A stretch of 64,000 nucleotides of DNA from Sphingobacterium sp. ML3W. GTDB taxonomy: Bacteria > Bacteroidota > Bacteroidia > Sphingobacteriales > Sphingobacteriaceae. The notes under the pieces are model-generated. The model saw nothing but the letters and a program-made list of their open reading frames with translations, made no database searches and was not told the origin of the DNA. Positions 45,796 to 55,255 of the stretch are shown here, in pieces. The stretch is from NCBI RefSeq assembly GCF_029542085.1, contig NZ_CP107036.1, forward strand, positions 3,348,001 to 3,412,000, read 5' to 3'. Position 1 is the first letter of the stretch, and each line of letters starts with the position of its first letter. The position numbers and the translations under genes are program-made.

Positions 45796-47553
45796 CTAAT
45801 AGCCAGGATTTTGTACATAATTCCCTTTGGCCCAGTTAATCTGAGGTTGAGGAATCGGAAAATATTCATCACGTCCTGCTGTAAAACGTCCTGCTCCCAG
45901 CCACTTAAACCTATTTTTTTCTACTGAAAAGTAGGCATTCATTGTTGGCTCCAATATTCCCCAGCGTTGCAGATCAAAAAAACGGCGCCCCTCCGCGGCC
46001 AGCTCGAGACGATTTTCCCATTGTAATGCCTTCCAGGCAAAAGCTTTATCCCAAGTACAATTGACACCAGGTTGATAGGTCGCAATTTTGTAATTGAGAA
46101 CCGGCGAACCATCCTTTTTCACTAACCTCGCTGTGCTTTTAGCAGCTCGTTCACGGATCTTGTTGATCAGTATCAATGATTCGTTCCAACGGTCCAGTTG
46201 AATCAGTACCTCGGCTTTCCAAAGTAAAACCTCATCATAGCGAATCATTTTCTTGTTCATCGAGTTAAATTGCCAGCCATCATATAACAAACATTTACAA
46301 TCTGGTTGTGGCAATTCCTTAATAGATTTCAAGTAACCATACTCGGCACCATTTCGAATTCCCTTTGTTTCAAAAAGAAGATTCGGATTATATTTCCAAG
46401 GCTGCCCCGGCGCGGCGACAGTATGGCTAAATCGCGGATCAAAGCTGTTCCCACCAAAAAATACAGCGTCCCCATCCGCGTAACTCCCATTATTGTATGT
46501 ATCAAATAAAGGAAGACCGTTTGTTCCAGTTTTAAATGCATTTGCCATCGTATAGCTGATCTGGTGAAATCCGCAACATTGAAAACCACCCCATTGGAAT
46601 GGGTGATTTAATCCCTCACCTCGATTGATCTTACCTCCACTCGAACTTCCATCATCAATGGAATATTGAATCTCCCAAATAGATTCTTTTGTCTTGTTAT
46701 CAAAATTTATGTCAAAATTTTCGGCAAAATCTGTTTGCAAACCAACCTTCCCTCCTTCCTGGTCGGTCAATTTGTTGAGATAAGTCAATGCTTCGCTCAA
46801 CCTTTCTTTATTAATATTTACAACAGTATGTTTATCATTTTGTTCATACGCCATAAATAACAGCGTTCGGGCAACCATCGCTGTTGCCGCATTTTTATCA
46901 ACACGTCCTTTCTCAGGCTGCGTCGCTGGTAACAACTGTTCGGCCTCTTTAAAATCAGCCAATATTCTTCCCCAAAGATACTGATCGTTGGGTTGGTCTT
47001 TTTCTCTATTCGGTACCGCTTCAAAGTCTGCACTGGTGCCAACGACTTTTTCATCAATATAAGGAATGTATTTCCAAAATTGCTTTAGCCTAAAAAAGGT
47101 GAATGTCCGTATAAATTTCACCTCTCCGAGACGGGCATTCTTTTGCGGAAAGTCTTCCTCCTTGATCTGCTCCAATTTTTGTATCGCCGTATTGCAACGT
47201 TGAATAATCTGGTAAGAGACATACCAGGGATAGTCTAGGGGCCATCCATTGGGATTGACTCCAACAAAGATTTCCATATTATGCCAGCCATCACCATCCC
47301 ATGTTCCGCCACCACCTTTATAGGAATCATCTGCCCGCATAGAACCCGACCACCAGGGTGCAAAAGGTGAATCAAATGACGGAATATCGGTCATCCTTGC
47401 ATAGGCGGCGGTCACAAAACCGTCCATATCCTCTGGTTTAACCAGAAAAGATTCGTCCAGCACCTGTTTGGGTGCAATATCAAGGGAATCAGTACAACTT
47501 ACAATAGTTAATAGGAAAAGCGCAAGGCATATTTTTATTTTATACGTTTTCAT
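45796..47553 (-). CDS. SusD/RagB-like glycan-binding lipoprotein
   Basis: Outer-membrane surface lipoprotein that captures glycans and forms a lid on the SusC channel. The 585 residues have a lipoprotein signal (LLTIVSC) and an N-terminal SusD region (LDESFLVKPEDMDGFVTAAYARM), with C-terminal features LAAEGRRFFDLQRWG and a final NPGY of the usual type. It lies 11 bases after SusC and 23 before the alpha/alpha-barrel gene. Confidence 0.93.
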   Translation of the reverse strand: MKTYKIKICLALFLLTIVSCTDSLDIAPKQVLDESFLVKPEDMDGFVTAAYARMTDIPSFDSPFAPWWSGSMRADDSYKGGGGTWDGDGWHNMEIFVGVNPNGWPLDYPWYVSYQIIQRCNTAIQKLEQIKEEDFPQKNARLGEVKFIRTFTFFRLKQFWKYIPYIDEKVVGTSADFEAVPNREKDQPNDQYLWGRILADFKEAEQLLPATQPEKGRVDKNAATAMVARTLLFMAYEQNDKHTVVNINKERLSEALTYLNKLTDQEGGKVGLQTDFAENFDINFDNKTKESIWEIQYSIDDGSSSGGKINRGEGLNHPFQWGGFQCCGFHQISYTMANAFKTGTNGLPLFDTYNNGSYADGDAVFFGGNSFDPRFSHTVAAPGQPWKYNPNLLFETKGIRNGAEYGYLKSIKELPQPDCKCLLYDGWQFNSMNKKMIRYDEVLLWKAEVLIQLDRWNESLILINKIRERAAKSTARLVKKDGSPVLNYKIATYQPGVNCTWDKAFAWKALQWENRLELAAEGRRFFDLQRWGILEPTMNAYFSVEKNRFKWLGAGRFTAGRDEYFPIPQPQINWAKGNYVQNPGY

Positions 47554-47564
47554 AATAGGGAAGT

Positions 47565-50500
47565 TTAAAAGGTTACATTGATACCAAAGGTTAAAAACAT
47601 CGGAGTCAGATAGCCATAGTCAGGCATTTCAGGATCAAAACTGGTATATCGGTCTTTTCCCCAACCTTTTTTGAATGTCAGGAGATTACGGCCAGAGACA
47701 TAAAATCTTAAATTATTCATGGCTGCTTTCTTGGAAATCGCTTGTGGAAGTGTATACCCAAGTTCTATATTCCTCAATTTCAAATAAGATCCATCCTCCA
47801 CAGTATAACTGGAGGGGCGCTGTTCCGCATTAAGGGTGGAATTGGAAATCGCCGGAATATCAGCATCCATCTGATCAAAATACCATCCATCCAAAATACG
47901 TGTGGGATGATTTTTATGTGCTGGGACATTGATATTCCACAGGTCAGATTCCAATTTCCATAGGTTATTCACTTTATTGCCAAAGACCCCCTGGAAGAAG
48001 ATATTAAGGTCAAAATTGCGGTAACTAAAGTCAAAGGTTATCCCACCGAAAAACTTAGGATCTTTGACTCCAATATAAGTCCGGTCATAAAACTCTTCGA
48101 TCTTTCCATTGCCATCGATGTCTTTGTAACGTATCCGCCCCACTGCCTTTCCAGGCTGCGCAGCATGATTATCAACATCCTCTTGTGTCTTAAAGATACC
48201 ATCTGCTACCATGCCATACAAGATATTTGGTGTCCTACCTAACACAAGGTCATTGACCCCATTTCCCGGGTATTTATTGATGACATCTTTAGGAAGGCTC
48301 ACGATTTTGGTCTTATAAGTTCCCAGATTTGCAGAGATGGTATACCGAAACGCATTTTGCGGATTGTTGTGATAACTAATATCCAATTCTATCCCGCGGT
48401 TATTCATACTTGCACCATTGATCCAGGGTTCCCCGCCTTCACCCATGGCGGCAATATATGGGGTCCGAACCAAGATATCTTTTGTTTTCTTAAAATAGTA
48501 ACCAAAAGATCCGCTAAGCCTACTATCAAATAGGCTAAAATCCAGGGCGACATCAGTTTGTGTGGTTGTTTCCCATTTGAGATTAGGGTTGCCTAACCAG
48601 GTCCGTCGATATCCCGAAAATATTGGTCCGGTTTCATTCCCTTCGATCGGGTAAGATGTTCCAAAATAGTCTGTTGTAAATGGTGTCGAGGTATAACCTC
48701 TTGGCAGCCCCTGTACACTTCCATTAGCTCCCCATCCGCCACGCAGCTTAAGGTCAGATATAAATGCATATTTTTTCATAAATGGTTCGTTGCTGATCCG
48801 CCAACCAGCAGAAAATGCTGGGAACATGGCGAATTTGTTGTTTGCGCCAAAAAGTGAGGATCCATCCCTACGCAAAGTCGCCGACAGCAGGTATTTTTGG
48901 TTATACACATAGTTGGCTTTGGCGAAATAAGACAGGTATACATATTCGTCGGCCGTGCTCCCAAGTGAATATTTGGTCCCATTGGTTACGCCAATATGCG
49001 CAAAATCACGATCTTCCAGATATATTCCTTCCCGTCGGGCAGAGAAACCTTCCTCGACAAATCGTGTGTATTCAGTTCCCAACACCGCATCTAAGCTATG
49101 TTTATCATTCTGTAGGCTGTAAGAAAGCGTATTTGTCCACACATAACTGAGGGGATGAGACTGGGTATTCCCCACATAATTTTCATCGTCACTATTTCGT
49201 CCACCTGTTTCCGACCATTTCTTCTCCACATTCCTTCGATAGGCATTCCCATAGTCTATACCAAATTGTGAGCGGGCAGAAATTCCCTTCCAGATATTTA
49301 GATCCACAAAGACATTACCGATCATTTTGACATAATTATTTACATTGTCTTTGTTATCGGTCAGTACACGCACAGGATTTGTGAAGTCGTCAAAACCCGC
49401 CGCACCAGCCCAGCCGCCATAAATATCATGTACAGGAACAGCTGGTGGATTGATCAATGCCCAACGCATTTCGTTTGCATCACGGTATCTTAAATACGAA
49501 ACCGCAAAATTCTCCCCTACTTTTAGGCGGTTATTGATTAAATTAATCTCATTGTTAGCACGCAGTGAAAACTGTCTAAAAAAGGTATGGATCTGTGTTC
49601 CTTGGTTTTCAAAATAACCCAATGAAAACATGCTTTTTGATTTTTCCGTCCCACTGGAAACAGATACCTGATGATTTGTCATCAGGGCTGGACGGAGAAT
49701 TTCATCAAGCCAGTCAGTATCGGCGCTTTTCACCGTTTTCTCGGCATTGAGATACTCCGCTGGTTTAACAGCATCGAGCACAGCGCGTCCTTCAGCATCC
49801 CTATGCCAGGTAAAATCATACGTTTTGGGCAAAGTCAATGGCACCCCATAGACCGCCTCATCGTAGGCATAAGCCCGAAAGGTCGCCCGCCCATATTCCT
49901 CGGCATTCATCAATCTGGGCTTGCGCACAATACTGCTTACTCCAACGCTACCATTATAGTCCACTTTTGTCTGTCCAATTTTGCCCTTCTTAGTTTGGAC
50001 AAGAATAACCCCACCGGAAGCCCGTGCACCATAGATACTTGCGGAAGCCGCATCTTTCAGGACCTGAATAGATTCAATATCTGCTGCATTGATGTCGCGT
50101 AGATTGAGATTCTCGGTAGGCATACCATCCAAAACAATGAGCGGTTTAACTCCGCCGGAAAGTGACGACAAACCTCTGATCTGTACGTTCACACCCTCTG
50201 CCGGATTTCCACCATTGGTGGTGATGTGCACACCCGCTAATTTTCCCTGAAGTGATTTCATGGCATTCGCCGATGGGTTCCTAGCAATATCACTCGCATT
50301 TGCGATAGAAACGGAGCCTGTTAAATCGGCTTTCCGTTGCGTCATATAACCGACATATACTTCGGCAAGCATATTGCTCTCATCCGTAAGGCTCACATTA
50401 ATCAAATCGTTTTCACCCACTAAACGTTCTTCAGTCTTCTTCCCGGTATACGAGAAAACAAGTACACTTTCTTTGGAGTCAATCGGGATTTCATATTTTC

Positions 50501-50711
50501 CATCTGAGGTGGTGATAGTCCCGCCTGTTTTCCCTTTGACCTTCACATTGACGCCTGCAAGTGTTGTATTCGTACCACTTTCCCGCACTTCGCCCCTGAT
50601 GATCCTCTGCTGTAATACGGTCGAGGATTCTATAGCTTTTGCATGCAAAAAAAATGTACAAAACAGAAAGGCTATACAGAGCCAGTGTGCTAAATTTAGG
50701 TAGCGTTTCAT
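47565..50711 (-). CDS. SusC/RagA TonB-linked outer membrane transporter
   Basis: Imports oligosaccharides through the outer membrane with SusD. 1048 residues from the ATG at 50711. Order: signal peptide, carboxypeptidase-regulatory-like domain (RGEVRESGTNTTLAGVNVKVKG), plug with PSANAMKSLQGKLAGVHI, RGLSSLSGGVKPLIVLDGMP and VLKDAASASIYGARASGGVI, then the barrel to FLTFGINVTF. The operator-like motif at 50761-50775 lies 50 bases upstream. An ATG at 50717 is an alternative start. Confidence 0.94.
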   Translation of the reverse strand: MKRYLNLAHWLCIAFLFCTFFLHAKAIESSTVLQQRIIRGEVRESGTNTTLAGVNVKVKGKTGGTITTSDGKYEIPIDSKESVLVFSYTGKKTEERLVGENDLINVSLTDESNMLAEVYVGYMTQRKADLTGSVSIANASDIARNPSANAMKSLQGKLAGVHITTNGGNPAEGVNVQIRGLSSLSGGVKPLIVLDGMPTENLNLRDINAADIESIQVLKDAASASIYGARASGGVILVQTKKGKIGQTKVDYNGSVGVSSIVRKPRLMNAEEYGRATFRAYAYDEAVYGVPLTLPKTYDFTWHRDAEGRAVLDAVKPAEYLNAEKTVKSADTDWLDEILRPALMTNHQVSVSSGTEKSKSMFSLGYFENQGTQIHTFFRQFSLRANNEINLINNRLKVGENFAVSYLRYRDANEMRWALINPPAVPVHDIYGGWAGAAGFDDFTNPVRVLTDNKDNVNNYVKMIGNVFVDLNIWKGISARSQFGIDYGNAYRRNVEKKWSETGGRNSDDENYVGNTQSHPLSYVWTNTLSYSLQNDKHSLDAVLGTEYTRFVEEGFSARREGIYLEDRDFAHIGVTNGTKYSLGSTADEYVYLSYFAKANYVYNQKYLLSATLRRDGSSLFGANNKFAMFPAFSAGWRISNEPFMKKYAFISDLKLRGGWGANGSVQGLPRGYTSTPFTTDYFGTSYPIEGNETGPIFSGYRRTWLGNPNLKWETTTQTDVALDFSLFDSRLSGSFGYYFKKTKDILVRTPYIAAMGEGGEPWINGASMNNRGIELDISYHNNPQNAFRYTISANLGTYKTKIVSLPKDVINKYPGNGVNDLVLGRTPNILYGMVADGIFKTQEDVDNHAAQPGKAVGRIRYKDIDGNGKIEEFYDRTYIGVKDPKFFGGITFDFSYRNFDLNIFFQGVFGNKVNNLWKLESDLWNINVPAHKNHPTRILDGWYFDQMDADIPAISNSTLNAEQRPSSYTVEDGSYLKLRNIELGYTLPQAISKKAAMNNLRFYVSGRNLLTFKKGWGKDRYTSFDPEMPDYGYLTPMFLTFGINVTF

Positions 50712-50760
50712 AGTCATTAATATTAGGTTTTATTAATCAGTTTATACTACGGCACAAAAA

Positions 50761-50775
50761 TTTAATCGTTTAAGC
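50761..50775. promoter_or_regulatory. LacI-type operator-like motif upstream of susC
   Basis: The minus strand reads GCTTAAACGATTAAA, matching the motif AAGCTTAATCGATTAAA at 61111 with one mismatch. The central CG and TTAA half sites fit LacI-family operators. Presumed target of the LacI regulator at 51969. Confidence 0.55.
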
Positions 50776-50913
50776 TAAATATCGGTAATGATGCAGCAAC
50801 TATATACTTAATACGTTCGATCATACGAAATCCTCTGCTGGGAAACTATTTTTTTATTAAATCAACCCGTTCTGCGGGTGGATTCGTTTTCTCGTTGGTT
50901 ATTGTTTCGTTGG

Positions 50914-51966
50914 TTAATGTTTGATATGCTGGATGAATGCTTCGGCCGAAAGCGGCGTAATACCAAAAATAAAGGAATCTCCTGCCTTAAATGGTTCCTT
51001 CAATTCAAAATTTTCAATGGAGACGCCTCCGGGTATGGGTTCTTTACTCGCCCAATAAGTGAATCTTCCGGTTAGCAGTCCATTGAGCTGCTCGCTGGGA
51101 TTCTTTTTTATCCAGTATTGGGTCGCCGGTTTACCCCGATACTTCCAATGCTGATTAGTCCCAGCTGTATAAACGGTTTTGAGATAATCTGCTTCATCAG
51201 GAGCTGCAATAAAATAAACACGCCCTTTTTTGTCTCTGATCATACGTTGTTGCGGAAAATAGGCATGTGGCGTAAAATGGATGTCTTTGTAATCGGACCA
51301 TAACTCCAGCGAGGATTCTTTTCCATCTTGCAAGAAAAGTGTCCTTAGCCTAGGTTTATTGCCCATTGTCGCGGTTAGTATGAAATAATCCAGTTCTTCA
51401 GATCCTTCATAGGTATAGGTCGCCAATTCAAATTCATAGGGTCTGGATGCAAAAAAACGAAGCCTAGCATAAACTTTTGCACCATTGTCAAAGGGTTCTG
51501 CAAATAGATATATTGTTAGGGTCTCCTCACCATTGTTTTGGGCAACGATCCCCCGTGCTGGATATCTTCCATCCAGGGCTGATACCCCTGTCGGATGGTC
51601 TGTACTCCAAAAATGCTTTCCGCGTTTTCCGGGATGGATACTACTCATTTCAAGTTCGGAAAATCCACGGGCCTCCTTTCCCTTGGGAATAGGCTCAAAG
51701 GCAATAAAATTCATGACTTCCGGAAACCCATAATTTAAATAAGGGGTATAAATCCGGATTAGTCCTCTTGGTCCCGGCAAAGGATCTAATCCGATCCTTA
51801 TACCATTTACATGTCCCCAAACTGGCATTGCCGGCTTTCCCTGTACAGGTTGTACCCAAGCCCCTATCGTATCCGGTGGTGCCAGTTCCTGCCATGACAT
51901 GGAACTTCCCTGACCATATAAAAGGTCTGCCACCAACACTAGTAAAGGGAGTAATAGCCGTTTCAT
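50914..51966 (-). CDS. Secreted protein of unknown function in the polysaccharide locus
   Basis: 350 residues from the ATG at 51966, starting with a signal peptide (MKRLLLPLLVLVADLLYGQ). Regions: PGPRGLIRIYTPYLNYGFPEV, MNFIAFEPIPKGKEARGFSELEMS, and a beta-rich middle with YARLRFFASRPYEFELATYTY. Similar proteins occur in glycan loci of the phylum, but I know no function. It follows the LacI gene by two bases and so belongs to the upstream operon. A glycan-binding or lyase role is possible; nothing here decides it. Confidence 0.65.
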   Translation of the reverse strand: MKRLLLPLLVLVADLLYGQGSSMSWQELAPPDTIGAWVQPVQGKPAMPVWGHVNGIRIGLDPLPGPRGLIRIYTPYLNYGFPEVMNFIAFEPIPKGKEARGFSELEMSSIHPGKRGKHFWSTDHPTGVSALDGRYPARGIVAQNNGEETLTIYLFAEPFDNGAKVYARLRFFASRPYEFELATYTYEGSEELDYFILTATMGNKPRLRTLFLQDGKESSLELWSDYKDIHFTPHAYFPQQRMIRDKKGRVYFIAAPDEADYLKTVYTAGTNQHWKYRGKPATQYWIKKNPSEQLNGLLTGRFTYWASKEPIPGGVSIENFELKEPFKAGDSFIFGITPLSAEAFIQHIKH

Positions 51967-51968
51967 TT

Positions 51969-52985
51969 TTATTTTTGACAAGACTTTCGTGCAACGATTT
52001 CCACATCCAACATAACCTTCTGTTCGCTGGAAACTTTCCCACGTAATTGTTCAAGCAATATCTTCACTGCTTCTTTCCCGATCATGGACAATGGTTGTTT
52101 GACATAGCTTATTGGGCAATAAAACAGATCATAGGCTTCACTCTCATCAAAGCAAAAAACTGCTAAATCATCTGGAACAGTAATATTCAGTTCGTTGATA
52201 ATCTTTAAACCCATAATAGATAGGGTATTTGTTGAAAAGAGAATAGCGTCTACACCCCTATCCGGCTGCAACAGCTCGATAAATTGCTCCCTAAAGTAAG
52301 TCGCATTATTAAACTCCACCTCACATACCAAGCTACTGTCCTCGGTATTCCCCTGATCTAGTAACGCTTGCAGGTAACCGCTATAACGATCCTCTGTATG
52401 CTGCAGCTGGTTTTTATAACAGACATAGGCAACTTTAGTATGCCCTTGGTTCAGCAGCAGCTGGGTAGCCTGATAAGTTGCGTTAAAATTATCAACAACC
52501 ACATAACTGGTTTCCAAATCCTTAAAATAACGGTCAATGAGTACGAAAGGAATATTGGCTTTCTTCAGATATTCCAGTTGCGAAGCTGTACCCTCCGCTG
52601 GTGCTATAATAAAACCGTCTATCTGCCGATTGATGAATGTATCGATCAATCGCTGCGAGTTTTCTAGATTCTCATCAGAACTTCCAAAAAGCACACTATA
52701 ACCATGTTTTTTAGCTTCATCCTCTATCGCACGAGCGAGATTCCCAAAAAAAGGATTGGAAATATCAGCCACCAATAATCCAATCGCCTGCGACTTACCG
52801 CTTTTTAAGCTTTTCGCAATCTGATTGGGTTGGTAGTTCATCTCTTTTGCCATCTCCCGTATACGTTTTGCCGTGTCTTTATTTACCCTTGTCTGTTCGT
52901 CTTTATCGTTCAATACATAAGACACTAATGCGGTAGAAACGCCTACCGCTTCTGCTATATCCTTCAGTGAGATCTTCTTGCTCAT
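51969..52985 (-). CDS. LacI-family transcriptional regulator
   Basis: 338 residues. The helix-turn-helix is KDIAEAVGVSTALVSYVLNDK with hinge NQIAKSLKSGKSQAIGLLVA, and the remainder is a sugar-binding effector domain. It is encoded within the fucose/arabinose-type operon and is the best candidate for binding the three TTAATCG-type motifs at 50761, 61022 and 61111. The inducer may be L-fucose, L-fuculose, D-arabinose or D-ribulose. Confidence 0.87.
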   Translation of the reverse strand: MSKKISLKDIAEAVGVSTALVSYVLNDKDEQTRVNKDTAKRIREMAKEMNYQPNQIAKSLKSGKSQAIGLLVADISNPFFGNLARAIEDEAKKHGYSVLFGSSDENLENSQRLIDTFINRQIDGFIIAPAEGTASQLEYLKKANIPFVLIDRYFKDLETSYVVVDNFNATYQATQLLLNQGHTKVAYVCYKNQLQHTEDRYSGYLQALLDQGNTEDSSLVCEVEFNNATYFREQFIELLQPDRGVDAILFSTNTLSIMGLKIINELNITVPDDLAVFCFDESEAYDLFYCPISYVKQPLSMIGKEAVKILLEQLRGKVSSEQKVMLDVEIVARKSCQK

Positions 52986-53021
52986 ATTTTTATACTAAAT
53001 AGTGTGGACACCGTTATCATA

Positions 53022-53564
53022 TTAGTTCCAATTCACTTTAATAAACTGCATAGCCTTAACGATGTGGTCACTTATTGTTGATGGTGAAATATGCAATAAT
53101 TCGCTTACTTCTTCATAACTCCTTCGCTCAAATTTACACAGTTCAAACACCTGCCTTCTTCGCGGGGGTAATTTATTGATAATTCCTTCTAATTTAGAAT
53201 ATTTGTCCTCATGGAATATACATTCCTCATCAATTTGATCCACCACATTTATAAAATCACGATAGGTCAATGTAAAACCTTGCTCCCTTTTTTGCCTACG
53301 ATAGTGATCCATAATTAAATTTCGGCCAATCTGAAACAGATAGCTTTTCAATGATTTTTCGGTCTTGATCGTATCCCGCAATTGCCAGGTCTTCAAAAAA
53401 ACATCTTGAAGAATATCCTCTGCTGTCTCTTGAAAATTGAGCAGAAACATAAACTTTTTATACAAAGTCCCCTGATAGGTTGTATAGACCAGATTAAAAG
53501 TATCATGATCCAGAACACCCTGCAGCCCGCCCATATGGGCTTGTTTTTGCATTATCGTTTCCAT
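53022..53564 (-). CDS. ECF sigma factor
   Basis: 180 residues of an extracytoplasmic-function sigma-70 factor. Region 2 is YKKFMFLLNFQETAEDILQDVFLKTW and SYLFQIGRNLIMDHYRR; region 4 is INKLPPRRRQVFELCKFERRSYEEVSELLHISPSTI. It sits between the kinase and LacI genes. No FecR-like anti-sigma gene is visible in this window, unlike many SusC-linked sigma factors. Confidence 0.9.
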   Translation of the reverse strand: METIMQKQAHMGGLQGVLDHDTFNLVYTTYQGTLYKKFMFLLNFQETAEDILQDVFLKTWQLRDTIKTEKSLKSYLFQIGRNLIMDHYRRQKREQGFTLTYRDFINVVDQIDEECIFHEDKYSKLEGIINKLPPRRRQVFELCKFERRSYEEVSELLHISPSTISDHIVKAMQFIKVNWN

Positions 53565-53574
53565 CCTAAAAGCA

Positions 53575-55239
53575 TTAAGTCAGCACTTTATTATCATGAT
53601 TATTTTGAACAGCACCATAACGTAAATACTGTGCATACCGATGATCAAAATGCGCCCTATATTCAGGTCTAGGCTGTACAATTTCCTTATCTCCCTTTCC
53701 CATACGGGCTGCCGCTTCTTCTATTGTATCATAACTGTTGCTAACCACTGCTGCAAACATACAAGCTCCCAATGCGCAGACCTGTTCTGTAGCTGCAATA
53801 TGTATCGGTCGATTTAATATATCAGCCATCATCTGCATAGCGAAGGGAGATTTACTAGCGATTCCGCCAATCGCATTGATCCCTTCCACCCTTACCCCTT
53901 CGCTTTCGATACGCTCCATAATCGCCCGTGAACCAAAGCAAGTTGCCTCAACCAAAGCACTAAAAATTGCAGGTGCTGTTGTTCCTAAGGAGAGACCACC
54001 GATCAGACCTTTCAGCGTTGGCACTGCATCCGGTGTCCGTCGACCATTAAACCAGTCTAAAGCAAAAGGATCATCGATATGCAATGGTAACTGTGCAGCT
54101 GTACGATTGAGTTCCTTTAACAGTTCTGTTTCCAAATGTTCATAAACAGTACTGAAATCGGCCGAAGAATTTAATTTTGCTGGCCAGAGGAGCAAATCCT
54201 TAAACCAAGAAAACACATCGCCAAAGGCAGACTGTCCAGCTTCAAGTCCCACCATCCCCGGAATAATGGAGTCTTCAACCTGACCACATATACCTTCCAC
54301 AAATACGCCTTCCATCTCTGGTTTGGGCACGACCATCATATCGCATGTCGATGTACCTATAACTTTGCTGATGTAGTAGGGTTTTATTTCTCCTCCTACA
54401 GCGCCTACGTGCGCATCGATGGATCCGATACCGATTTGCACGTCGGTAGAAAGCCCCAGTCGCTCAGCCCATGCTGCGCAAAGGTATCCCGCAGATTCAG
54501 TAGCCGTATATACGCTATCCCCAAATCGTTCGGCATAGGTACCCAACATCGGATCGATCTCATTAAAAAACTTCGTATCGGGTAAGCCGCCAAAAGCGGG
54601 TGACCAAAGTGCTTTATGTCCTGCCGCACATACATTCCGTTTCATCTGATTTGCATCATTGCCACCTACCAACAAAAAAGGCATCCAGTCACTGTGTTCT
54701 ACCCAGGTATAACAAGCTTCCCTAACGGCTGGATCAACACGAAGTACATGTAATAATTTTGCCCAGTACCACTCCGAAGAATAGATTCCACCGACATATC
54801 GCAAGTAACCTTGGTGATCTTTTTTTCCGACCACATTGATTTCCGCCGCTTCATGGATAGCTGTATGATCCTTCCAAAGCACAAACATTGCATTGGGATT
54901 CTCCTTAAAAGTATCAAGAAGAGCCAGGGCCGTCCCCTGTTCATCAACAGCTACGGGTGTCGATCCCGTCATTGCCATAGATAAGGCGCCGATGCTTTGT
55001 CTAACTTCCGGATCCACCGTCTGTAGACAGCTTTTAACCGCTGAGGTCAACCCTTCTATATAATCCGATGGATGTTGACGAAATTGACTGCTGCCGGCAT
55101 CACAGTACAAACCTTTATGCCACCGTTCATATAAACAAACCGATGAAGAAAGGATCTTTCCAGTGACTGTATCCATCAGCATAGCCCTGACAGAATCCGT
55201 CCCAAAATCCACTCCAATAACATATTTATTCTTACTCAT
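53575..55239 (-). CDS. FGGY carbohydrate kinase, ribulokinase (AraB) type
   Basis: 554 residues from the ATG at 55239 (MSKNKYVIGVDFGTDSVRAM). The longer frame to 55362 overlaps the fucP gene and is unlikely. Sequence matches the AraB group: RWHKGLYCDAGSSQFRQHPSDYI, IGALSMAMTGSTPVAVDE and IGTSTCDMM. AraB enzymes phosphorylate L- or D-ribulose on O5, whereas fuculokinase acts on O1. Lying in a FucI/FucP operon, it could act on L-fuculose or on D-ribulose formed by FucI from D-arabinose. The latter fits its family better. Confidence 0.85.
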   Translation of the reverse strand: MSKNKYVIGVDFGTDSVRAMLMDTVTGKILSSSVCLYERWHKGLYCDAGSSQFRQHPSDYIEGLTSAVKSCLQTVDPEVRQSIGALSMAMTGSTPVAVDEQGTALALLDTFKENPNAMFVLWKDHTAIHEAAEINVVGKKDHQGYLRYVGGIYSSEWYWAKLLHVLRVDPAVREACYTWVEHSDWMPFLLVGGNDANQMKRNVCAAGHKALWSPAFGGLPDTKFFNEIDPMLGTYAERFGDSVYTATESAGYLCAAWAERLGLSTDVQIGIGSIDAHVGAVGGEIKPYYISKVIGTSTCDMMVVPKPEMEGVFVEGICGQVEDSIIPGMVGLEAGQSAFGDVFSWFKDLLLWPAKLNSSADFSTVYEHLETELLKELNRTAAQLPLHIDDPFALDWFNGRRTPDAVPTLKGLIGGLSLGTTAPAIFSALVEATCFGSRAIMERIESEGVRVEGINAIGGIASKSPFAMQMMADILNRPIHIAATEQVCALGACMFAAVVSNSYDTIEEAAARMGKGDKEIVQPRPEYRAHFDHRYAQYLRYGAVQNNHDNKVLT

Positions 55240-55255
55240 ATTCCTGTTCTCCTTA

